The notes beneath the pieces are model-generated. The model was given only the letters and a program-made list of their open reading frames with translations. It had not been told where the DNA came from and did not search any database. From assembly GCA_018241505.1 (NCBI GenBank), contig JAFEDS010000002.1, positions 62,001 to 126,000 on the forward strand: a stretch of DNA of 64,000 nt. The letters are read 5' to 3'. The position numbers were made by a program, and so were the translations under genes. Each line of letters starts with the position of its first letter. Position 1 is the stretch's first letter. This stretch comes from Pseudomonadota bacterium (GTDB taxonomy: Bacteria > Pseudomonadota > Gammaproteobacteria > Steroidobacterales > Steroidobacteraceae). Shown in pieces: positions 1-7,154 of the stretch.

Positions 1-154
1 CGGCGGACAGCCGGGCCTCACTATCCATCAGGAATTCGGCGGCGGAAGCGAACAGGCGCGTAGCGTGACCCGCAGAACGCAGCAGCCGCGAGAGTGCCTT
101 GCGGACATCCGGATCGTCATCAACGATGTAGACAATGACGGGGATTGCACTCAC
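1..154 (-). CDS. FixJ/NarL-type response regulator, N-terminal part (cut by window edge)
   Basis: Receiver domain of a two-component response regulator; the C-terminal part lies outside the window. The visible 51 residues contain the acidic cluster VDDDPDVRKALSRLLRS, typical of the first beta-strand and helix of CheY-like receivers, and the FASAAEFL stretch common in FixJ-family regulators. The phosphoacceptor aspartate and output domain are off the edge. Translation starts at GTG (152-154), which overlaps the TGA stop of the upstream histidine-kinase remnant (151-153) as GTGA, so the two genes are translationally coupled. FixJ-type output is inferred from the receiver sequence only. Confidence 0.8.
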   Translation of the reverse strand, partial: MSAIPVIVYIVDDDPDVRKALSRLLRSAGHATRLFASAAEFLMDSEARLSA

Positions 155-405
155 TCGGGACGCCCCTTCTCCTTCCGATCGTCGTCCGGGCGATCCTGCA
201 ACAACATGGCGCCGATGCTGCGCACGATTCCTGCCGCGCGCTTATCATCAGTTATGATATCGCTGAGAATCTCCCGGAGCTCTTGCAGATCAACAGGATC
301 GGCGGCAAGAAAACGCTGCGCCGCCTGTGCGTTGCTCAGGATGGCCGTCAACGGCTGGTTGAGCTCGTGAACCAGCGCCGCTAATACAGAAGGCGAGTCC
401 GGCAC
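151..405 (-). CDS. HisKA-only histidine kinase remnant
   Basis: An 84-residue reading frame that is almost entirely a histidine-kinase dimerisation/phosphoacceptor domain. The H-box reads LVHELNQPLTAILSNAQAA around residues 12-30, followed by the second helix of the hairpin (RAAGIVRSIGAML). There is no PAS or sensor domain before it and no HATPase domain after it: the frame ends in a charged tail after residue 70 and runs directly into the response regulator start. An in-frame TGA lies at 418-420, just before the GTG start at 403-405. It may be a decayed kinase or a free phosphotransfer/dimerisation module. No strong ribosome-binding site is visible, which slightly favours decay. Confidence 0.6.
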   Translation of the reverse strand: MPDSPSVLAALVHELNQPLTAILSNAQAAQRFLAADPVDLQELREILSDIITDDKRAAGIVRSIGAMLLQDRPDDDRKEKGRPE

Positions 406-529
406 GAAACACCACTTTCATCGGGCGGATGAGTCCGCCGTTCCTTGATATCGGGCGCATCTATCCCCGCGATGCACCAGTACCGATTGTGCAGCGGGGG
501 TGCGTATGGCTCAAGAGGCGTGTGAGCCT

Positions 530-1378
530 TCAAACAAAAAAATCCGGTAACAGATCCTCCTCCCGTACGCCCTCGTAGCGATAGCGGGACAGGTCGGTCT
601 GTCCCGCACTGCGCAAGACTTCATCGTCCACACAAAAGCGCCCGGTCATTTCGCGGCTGTTGGCGCTCAGAATAATGTGGGCCGCGTCTGCCACGATCTG
701 CGGCTTGCGGACACGCCGACGCTCGTTGTTGTCATATTTTGCCAGGGCAATTCGCAATGCCGCCGTGTCGATGACCGTGCGTGGCCACAGAGCGTTTACA
801 GCGATTCCTCGTGGACGTAACTCGCCGGCCAATCCGAGCACACACAGGCTCATGCCGTATTTCGCGATGGAATAGGCAACATGCGGCGCAAACCAGCGCT
901 CTTCCATGTTGAGCGGCGGCGAGATCATGAGGATGTGGCCGTTCGCCGAGCGCGCAAGATGGGGCAAACACAACTTGGAGCAGAGGAACGTGCCGCGCGT
1001 GTTGATCTGGTGCATCAGATCGAAGCGCTTCATGTCGGTGTTTGGCGTCAGTGTCGGACTGATGGCGCTGGCGTTATTCACCAGAATGTCGATGCCACCG
1101 AAGGTTGCCACCGTCTGTGCCACGGCTTGGGCGACCTGCTCGTCATCACGGATATCAACTGCCAACGGCAGGGCCTTACCCCCCGCCGCTTCAATCTCGG
1201 CCGCGGCCGTGTAAATGGTGCCCGGCAGCTTCGGATGGGGTTCGGTGGTTTTGGCTGCGATTGCGATATTGGCACCGTCGGCCGCCGCACGCAGGGCGAT
1301 TGCGAGGCCGATCCCCCGACTGGCTCCCGTGATAAACAGCGTCCGCCCGGCCAATGAGGCGGCTCCAGACTGGCTCAT
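530..1378 (-). CDS. Short-chain dehydrogenase/reductase (HSDL2-like)
   Basis: Cytosolic NAD(P)-dependent oxidoreductase of the classical SDR family, about 282 residues. The dinucleotide-binding TGASRGIG motif lies at residues 17-24, the NNAS motif follows VNIL-type beta-4 sequence, the catalytic serine is in the MISPP segment and YSIAK supplies the Tyr and Lys. The sequence AAKTTEPHPKLPGTIYTAA after the first fold unit is characteristic of the HSDL2-like branch, often annotated NAD(P)-dependent oxidoreductase; the substrate is unknown. The ATG at 1376-1378 is chosen over one nine codons upstream because GAGGGAG sits at a good distance before it. It is divergent from the reductase gene at 1508. 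Confidence 0.85.
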   Translation of the reverse strand: MSQSGAASLAGRTLFITGASRGIGLAIALRAAADGANIAIAAKTTEPHPKLPGTIYTAAAEIEAAGGKALPLAVDIRDDEQVAQAVAQTVATFGGIDILVNNASAISPTLTPNTDMKRFDLMHQINTRGTFLCSKLCLPHLARSANGHILMISPPLNMEERWFAPHVAYSIAKYGMSLCVLGLAGELRPRGIAVNALWPRTVIDTAALRIALAKYDNNERRRVRKPQIVADAAHIILSANSREMTGRFCVDDEVLRSAGQTDLSRYRYEGVREEDLLPDFFV

Positions 1379-1507
1379 GGCTGCACTCCCTCTTTTTGCA
1401 GGCATTTCCTATAACCAAAGAGAATTAGGGTAGGTCCCAGAAAGCCCCCAGATCGGTCACGGTCCGGTAACATTCTGCCTCATGGGAATAGCACAGGTGA
1501 CTTTATC

Positions 1508-2284
1508 TTGGCGGCGATAGGAACGGAGCGGGTCCTCAAGGTTCATCATTGGACGGACACACAATTCACGTTCACCACCACACGCGATTCGGCCCTCCGT
1601 TTCGAGAACGGACAGTTCGTGATGGTGGGATTGCAGGTCGATGACAGACCGCTGCTGCGCGCATACAGCATCGCGAGCGCGAACCACGAGGAACACCTGG
1701 AATTCCTGAGCATCAAGGTTCCTGACGGTCCCCTCACCTCCCGCCTGCAGCACATCCGCAAAGGTGACGCGGTCCTCATCAGCAAGAAGCCAACGGGCAC
1801 GTTGGTTCTGCACGACTTGAAGCCCGGCAAGCGTCTGTACCTGCTGAGCACCGGCACCGGTGCCGCTCCCTTCATGAGCGTCATCAAGGATCCGGAAGTG
1901 TACGAGCGCTTCGAGCATGTCGTTCTGGTTCACGGCGTCCGCTGGGTGCGCGAAAGCGCTGTTGTAAAACACAAGATCGAAGATCTCCGCGAACACGAGT
2001 ATCTCGGTGAGATGGTGCGCGAGAAGCTGCACTACTACCCAACAATCACTCGCGAGCCGCACCCGAACTACGGGCGCCTGACAACCCTGATTCAGTCGGG
2101 CAAGTTGTTTGAGGATCTCAATCTGCCAAAGTGGGATGCGAAGGAAGATCGCGTCATGGTCTGCGGCAGCCCCGGGATGCTGGCGGACACTCGCCACCTG
2201 CTCGATTCGAGTGGGTTTCAAATCTCGCCGCATATTGGCGAGCCTGGGGATTATGTGATTGAGCGGGCGTTTGTTGAAAAGTAA
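1508..2284 (+). CDS. fpr: Ferredoxin-NADP reductase
   Basis: FAD enzyme that passes electrons between NADPH and ferredoxin or flavodoxin. The 258-residue protein has the FAD-binding RAYSIAS motif (about residues 57-63), the pyrophosphate/nicotinamide region LLSTGTGAAPFMSV (around 115-128), VVLVHGVR and the CGSPGML motif near the C-terminus, ending VIERAFVEK as in bacterial subclass I enzymes. Length matches the family. It starts with TTG at 1508; AGGTGA at 1495-1500 is well spaced, and bacterial homologues begin with a similar MAAxxTERVL sequence, so this rare start is preferred over out-of-frame ATG 1482. Confidence 0.92.
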   Translation: MAAIGTERVLKVHHWTDTQFTFTTTRDSALRFENGQFVMVGLQVDDRPLLRAYSIASANHEEHLEFLSIKVPDGPLTSRLQHIRKGDAVLISKKPTGTLVLHDLKPGKRLYLLSTGTGAAPFMSVIKDPEVYERFEHVVLVHGVRWVRESAVVKHKIEDLREHEYLGEMVREKLHYYPTITREPHPNYGRLTTLIQSGKLFEDLNLPKWDAKEDRVMVCGSPGMLADTRHLLDSSGFQISPHIGEPGDYVIERAFVEK

Positions 2285-2502
2285 CGGCTGCTGAACGTGG
2301 GGTGAGCGGCTGGGGCGGCCACCATAGGGCCCGCTCCGGCCCCATTGGCGCTCCAACCCCCGCCCGGTTTTGTGCTCCACCTCACCCGGAACCGTCAACG
2401 CTCCCGTTCAGTTAACGTTGCCATGGTTAGCGTAGATTGCTTTTGGAATCTACTGAGATTGACGGCATTCAGCCGCCGTTCAGCCAACGCAACGAGGTCA
2501 TC

Positions 2503-4194
2503 ATGGATAACAAATCGCGTCGCCTCACTCCGGCTCGAGCCGCTATCGCAGGTCTCGCGCTGGCGGCACTTCCGATGGCGTCTTTCGCGTTCGTTTCCGT
2601 GGGCGTTTCCATCACCGTCGCGCCACCCGCGATACCGGTGTATGTACAGCCGCCCTGCCCGGCTGTTGGCTATATCTGGACACCTGGCTACTGGGCGTAC
2701 GGCGACGAGGACTACTACTGGGTGCCTGGCACTTGGGTGCTCGCTCCCTCCCCCGGTCTGTTGTGGACGCCTGGCTACTGGGGTTGGGGTGATGGCCTCT
2801 ATGTCTGGCACGCAGGTTACTGGGGCCCTCACGTGGGCTTCTATGGTGGCGTGAACTACGGTTACGGATACGGCGGTGTTGGTTTTGAGGGCGGCTACTG
2901 GCGTGGCGGCGCTTTCTACTACAACCGGTCAGTTTCCAACCTCGGTGGGGTACATATCACCAACGTTTACAACAAGACCGTGATCAACAACGTCAACGTG
3001 ACTCGGGTGAGCTACAACGGTGGTGAAGGTGGCCTGCGTGCACGACCCAACTCCAGAGAGTTGTCAGCCGAGCACGACCGGCACGTTGCTTTCACGTCGA
3101 TGCAACGGAATCAGGAGCATGCTGCGTTTAATAACCACGATTTGCGTGCGTCTGTGAATCAGGGTCGGCCACGGATCGCTGCTACTCAGCGTCCGGGCGC
3201 ATTTACGGGTCACGGCGTGGAGGCCGCGCGTGCTGGCGAGTGGCACGGTGGCGGTGACCGCGGAAGCGCTGGGCGCGGCGCGGATGCCCGCGTTGGTGGC
3301 GACCGCGGAGGCCCCGGGCACGGAGCCGAAGTCCATGCCGCAGATCGCGGACCTGGCCACGTTGGGCCGGACCGCGTAGCCAACCGTAACGACCGGCCGT
3401 CTGGAGCGTCGGGAAGCAATGAAGTGCGCAACGGCGCGAGCGGCAGGCCGGACCGTATGGCAAACCGCAGCGACAGGCCGCCTGGAGCATCAGGTGCCGC
3501 TGACGTGCGCAGCGGCACAGGAGGTAGCGGCCCGGCCGCCAACAGTCGCGCCGCAGAAAGCCATGGCGCCCCGGCCTCTGTAAGCAGCCATGGTGGCCCG
3601 GCCACTGTTGGCAGCCACGGTGGCCCAGGTAACGGTGGGCGTGGCGGTGAGCCTGTTGTGCGTAACGACCGACCTTCGATGGGCGCCGGCAATCGCGGCG
3701 AGCCCACGACGCATTTTGCCACTCGGAACGACCGCCCACCCGGTGCAGGTAGCTCCGAGGTTCACGGTGGTACTGGCGGCCGCGAAATGCACAGCATGTC
3801 GCCCGGCCCGCATCCAGGCGGATCGCCGCAGGCATCGCCACGCGAGTTCAATGGAGGGGGCGCTTCCGCCCCTCGCCAGCAGATGGCTCCGCGGCCGCAG
3901 ATGATGACCCCACGTGCTGAGGCCGCGCCACACGCGCAGATGGCTCCGCGTCCGGAGGCCGCGCCAAGGCCGCAGATGATGGCCCCACGCGCTGAGGCCG
4001 CGCCACACGCGCAGATGGCTCCGCGTCCGGAGGCCGCGCCAAGGCCGCAGATGGCTCCGCGCGCCGAGGCTGCACCACATCTGCAGAGCGCGCCCCGGCC
4101 TGAAATGCACCGTGGTGGTGGCGAACCGCACGGCCAGGGCGGCGGGCGTCCGCAGGCTCCGCAGGGACGCGGTGGCGATCACGGACGGCGGTAA
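2503..4194 (+). CDS. YXWGXW repeat-containing secreted protein with long repetitive C-terminus
   Basis: Exported protein of unknown role, 563 residues from the ATG at 2503, which has GAGG before it. Residues 1-30 form a signal peptide (hydrophobic core ARAAIAGLALAALPMASFAF). A Tyr/Trp/Gly-rich segment follows with WTPGYWAYGDEDYYWVPGTWV-type YXWGXW repeats, a domain common in secreted proteobacterial proteins. From about residue 170 onward the protein is low complexity: Gly/Arg/Asp-rich blocks with repeated NDRPxGA-like motifs, then exact Ala-Pro-Arg repeats near the end. This C-terminal half is predicted disordered and probably extracytoplasmic. It stands alone between fpr and the phosphatase. 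Confidence 0.8.
   Translation: MDNKSRRLTPARAAIAGLALAALPMASFAFVSVGVSITVAPPAIPVYVQPPCPAVGYIWTPGYWAYGDEDYYWVPGTWVLAPSPGLLWTPGYWGWGDGLYVWHAGYWGPHVGFYGGVNYGYGYGGVGFEGGYWRGGAFYYNRSVSNLGGVHITNVYNKTVINNVNVTRVSYNGGEGGLRARPNSRELSAEHDRHVAFTSMQRNQEHAAFNNHDLRASVNQGRPRIAATQRPGAFTGHGVEAARAGEWHGGGDRGSAGRGADARVGGDRGGPGHGAEVHAADRGPGHVGPDRVANRNDRPSGASGSNEVRNGASGRPDRMANRSDRPPGASGAADVRSGTGGSGPAANSRAAESHGAPASVSSHGGPATVGSHGGPGNGGRGGEPVVRNDRPSMGAGNRGEPTTHFATRNDRPPGAGSSEVHGGTGGREMHSMSPGPHPGGSPQASPREFNGGGASAPRQQMAPRPQMMTPRAEAAPHAQMAPRPEAAPRPQMMAPRAEAAPHAQMAPRPEAAPRPQMAPRAEAAPHLQSAPRPEMHRGGGEPHGQGGGRPQAPQGRGGDHGRR
3901..4104 (+). repeat. 75-bp in-frame tandem repeat in the YXWGXW gene
   Basis: Two near-identical 75-bp units (3901-3975 and 3976-4050) and a diverged partial third copy encode 25-residue repeats beginning MMxPRAEAAPHAQ and continuing MAPRPEAAPRPQ. 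Within the unit a shorter 33-42 bp submotif (PRxEAAP) also recurs. Copies differ by only a few bases, so the array is probably prone to slippage while keeping frame. Confidence 0.85.
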
Positions 4195-4440
4195 ACGAGG
4201 CGGCAAAATCAACCGGCGGGCGCGCCTGTGAGCCCGAGGCGGCGACCGCGACCATCGAGCCGCGGCACCGCCACGGTTTTGGGGGCGATGAAGTCGCTGG
4301 CAACCGCGGTGCCGACGCCAACCGACGGGGCCGCGAGATGAGACCGACCGACCCGCTCAAGCGGCGGACGGCAGGCGCTTGCACTGGCGCTCGTGGCAAG
4401 CTGGGACGCCCACGCAGGACCAGCCAGGTGCTCCACGCTC

Positions 4441-6537
4441 ATGGATCAGCTCTCACGCAGGGACTTTATCCAAACAGCCTTCGCCTTGGGGGCGACCGCA
4501 GCAGTAGCCGCGGTGAGCGGCAAGCCTTCTACGACGACGTGGCGCGAACGTCGCGACCTGTTTCCCGAGGGCGTTGCGTCGGCTGAACCCACATTCGACA
4601 GCATACTGTTGTGGACGCGCTATCCGCCCCCGTCCGCTCCCGGCGCACACTCAAAGGTCACCCTCAAAGTCGAGCTCGCGAAAGATCCTCACTTCCAGAA
4701 CGTAGTCTCGACCTCCACCACCACGGCCTTGGGAGCCAGTGATTGGACATGCCGAGTACTGGTTGGAGGTCTCGAACCCTCTCACGAGTATTGGTACCGC
4801 TTCACCGATAGCGCCGGCAATGGCAGCCGAGTTGGCCGCACGCTGACAGCGCCCGCGGAAGACGACCCCCGCCCCGTCAAATTTGCCTTCGTGAGCTGCC
4901 AGAACGCCAACCAAGGTGCTCAACACGCCTATCGGCGAATGATCTTCGAGGACGAGAAAGCCGCAGCGGCGGAGCGGCTGGGATTTGTCCTGCATCTCGG
5001 CGACTTTATTTACGAGATTGTCTGGTATCCGGAAGACCGGCCTCAGGGTATGTACGACCGCCGGCTGCGCGACATCGTGCGCTACGAGCACGGCGAGAAG
5101 ATCAGCGACTTCCACATTCCCACCACGCTCGACGACTATCGCGCAGTGTATCGAGCGTATTTGCGCGACCCCGATCTGCAGGACGCGCGTGCCCGTTGGC
5201 CATTCATCAACATGTGGGACAATCACGAGTTTTCCTGGCTCGGCTGGCAGGCAATACAGGACTTTGAAGGCAAATCGCGCCCGGCGCAGACGCGCAAGGT
5301 CGCAGCGAACCAGGCATGGTTCGAGTACCAGCCCGCGCGCGTTACGCGTCCCGGTGTTGGGGTCATCGAATCATTCGAGCCACCGAAGCTGCGCGATGCG
5401 CCTATCGACAAGTTTGATGAGGACGGCTTCGGCCAGGAGCCCAACAACATCGCCGCCGTCGAAAGCCTGACAGGCTATCGGCGTGTCCGATTCGGCCGCA
5501 ATGTCGACCTCATCATCACCGACCAACACAGCTACCGCTCGCACGAACCCACCGCTCGACCCGAAGCGACGGCGCTGGACGACAGTGATTTCCCGCAATT
5601 GCTGCCCGAGGAAGTGCTGCAGGTCCTCGATGCGGGGCGCGAATACAATTCGCGCAAGCCGCCGCCGTTCATTGAGCTCGGCTCCAGGCAGGTTGCCAAC
5701 TTCTGCAAAAACGATCCCCCGCAGACCATTTTTGGCCGGAAGCAGAAGGAATGGTTTTTAGAGCAACTGCGCACGTCGCGGGCAACCTGGAAAATCTGGG
5801 GCAATACCGAAGGAACGCTCGATGGCCGTGCCGATCCGCAGAATCTGCCGCCAGGCATCACCAAGCCGTGGGCGGGTGCCGGTTACGCGGTGTTTGGTGG
5901 CGGAGGCGATCACGCCACAGCCTATCTGGAGCGCGCCGAGATTTACGATTTCGTTCGTCAGCACGGCATTACCGGCTTCGCTACCGTGGCAGGTGATCGC
6001 CACAGCTTCTGGGCAGGCCTTGCGTCGAAAGCGCTTCCGCCGCAGCCGTTCGATCCCGTGGGCATTGTCTTTGTGACCGGCTCCATTTCCGCGCCCGGTC
6101 TGGTCGAGGCTCTCGAGCACAAGTTTCCCGCCGTTCACCCGCTTCGCCCGCTCTATCTGGCGGACTCGCCGGTAAAGAGTGGGCCGGGGAAGCCGAAACC
6201 GGCGGTCAATATGCTGCTGAAGCACGGTGTGAAATCCTGCCTGGAATACGCTCGCAGCGCCGACATCGCCCAGGCGCGCAAGCTTTCCAACCCGCACCTG
6301 GCCCCGCACCTGTCGTTCATTGACATGGGCGGTCATGGCTACGCTACCGTTCGCGCAACCAGCCAGACCTTCGAAACCGAATTCGTCTGCATTCCGCGGC
6401 CACTCGAGCGGATCGAGCGTGCGGATGGTGGGCCACTGTTGTATCGGGTGGCTCACCGTGCACAATTGTGGACTAAGGACGGGCACCCGCGGCTCGAACA
6501 GACGGTGCTCGAAGGCAATCCCGAATTCAGTCTCTGA
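4441..6537 (+). CDS. phoD: Alkaline phosphatase D family protein (Tat-exported)
   Basis: Metal-dependent phosphodiesterase/phosphatase of the PhoD family, 698 residues, probably periplasmic. The N-terminus has a twin-arginine signal (SRRDFIQ followed by a hydrophobic Ala-rich stretch), then EGVASAEP, the start of the PhoD N-terminal domain. Catalytic-domain metal-binding motifs are visible: FVSCQ, GDFIYE (Asp188), WDNHEF (Asp260, Asn261, His262) and AGDRHSFW (Asp519, His521). The internal ATG at 4441 is chosen because it places the Tat motif at the N-terminus, and AGGTG lies upstream. The 246 bases before it are GC-rich non-coding sequence with no clear feature. Confidence 0.88.
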   Translation: MDQLSRRDFIQTAFALGATAAVAAVSGKPSTTTWRERRDLFPEGVASAEPTFDSILLWTRYPPPSAPGAHSKVTLKVELAKDPHFQNVVSTSTTTALGASDWTCRVLVGGLEPSHEYWYRFTDSAGNGSRVGRTLTAPAEDDPRPVKFAFVSCQNANQGAQHAYRRMIFEDEKAAAAERLGFVLHLGDFIYEIVWYPEDRPQGMYDRRLRDIVRYEHGEKISDFHIPTTLDDYRAVYRAYLRDPDLQDARARWPFINMWDNHEFSWLGWQAIQDFEGKSRPAQTRKVAANQAWFEYQPARVTRPGVGVIESFEPPKLRDAPIDKFDEDGFGQEPNNIAAVESLTGYRRVRFGRNVDLIITDQHSYRSHEPTARPEATALDDSDFPQLLPEEVLQVLDAGREYNSRKPPPFIELGSRQVANFCKNDPPQTIFGRKQKEWFLEQLRTSRATWKIWGNTEGTLDGRADPQNLPPGITKPWAGAGYAVFGGGGDHATAYLERAEIYDFVRQHGITGFATVAGDRHSFWAGLASKALPPQPFDPVGIVFVTGSISAPGLVEALEHKFPAVHPLRPLYLADSPVKSGPGKPKPAVNMLLKHGVKSCLEYARSADIAQARKLSNPHLAPHLSFIDMGGHGYATVRATSQTFETEFVCIPRPLERIERADGGPLLYRVAHRAQLWTKDGHPRLEQTVLEGNPEFSL

Positions 6538-6554
6538 TCGAAAAAAGGCCCGAC

Positions 6555-6968
6555 ATGTTGTACACGATTCTCTGTTATCACTCGGAAAAAGTCGTTGGTA
6601 GCTGGACGCCCCACCAGGACAAGACGGTGATGGAAAAACTCGCCGGCATCCAGACGAAGCTGGCGCAACAGGGGAAGCTGGGCCCCGTGGTGCGGCTGAT
6701 GCCCACCGGCACCGCGACCACGCTTCGCAAGGAGCCGGCGCCTGTTGTGTTGGACGGGCCGTTCGCCGAGACAAAAGAACAACTGCTGGGGTTCTATGTT
6801 GTGAATGTCGGGTCACAGGACGAGGCCGCGGCGATTGCGCGCGAGCTGGCGGCGGTGAACCCGGGTGGCGGCTGTTACGAAATCCGGCCGGTGATGGTCA
6901 TCAACCCGGTGCACTCCGGGCTGCTGCCGGCTGGGGCGACGACCCAGGCGGCGGCCGGCGCCACCTGA
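6555..6968 (+). CDS. YCII/DGPF domain protein
   Basis: Small cytosolic protein (137 residues) of the YCII-related, ferredoxin-like fold family. It shows the hallmark VLDGPFAETKEQLLGFYVV segment at about residues 61-80, and the downstream E-x-RPV strand. The last 25 residues are Ala/Thr-rich and not part of the fold. Such proteins are often encoded beside ECF sigma factors, but none is adjacent here. It follows the phosphatase stop by 17 bases with AAAGG ahead of the ATG, so the two are probably cotranscribed. The biochemical role is unknown. Confidence 0.8.
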   Translation: MLYTILCYHSEKVVGSWTPHQDKTVMEKLAGIQTKLAQQGKLGPVVRLMPTGTATTLRKEPAPVVLDGPFAETKEQLLGFYVVNVGSQDEAAAIARELAAVNPGGGCYEIRPVMVINPVHSGLLPAGATTQAAAGAT

Positions 6969-7025
6969 AGCAGCCGCGAGGTTGGGCGCGCGGTCGAGCG
7001 GAGCCGGCCGCGCGCATCCAGCGCC

Positions 7026-7117
7026 GGCGGGATGAGTGGTGCCGGACGCGCGCCCAGCGGCGGCGGGATGAGTGGCCGGGCGGCGGGATGAGTGGGCCGG
7101 CCGCGCGCCCAGCGGCG
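7026..7117. repeat. Short intergenic minisatellite (GGCGGGATGAGTGG copies)
   Basis: Three exact copies of GGCGGGATGAGTGG lie at 7026-7039, 7062-7075 and 7082-7095, mixed with repeated GCGCGCCCAGCGGCG blocks. The array sits in the 186-bp gap between two convergent genes and contains no plausible gene. Confidence 0.7.
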
Positions 7118-7154
7118 CAGGCCGCGACCGTTGCGCCGCCACCGTCGTGCGAAG

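Noticed and set aside
5758-6816. 352-codon minus-strand frame
   Set aside because: Antisense to the PhoD and YCII genes and low in recognisable motifs.
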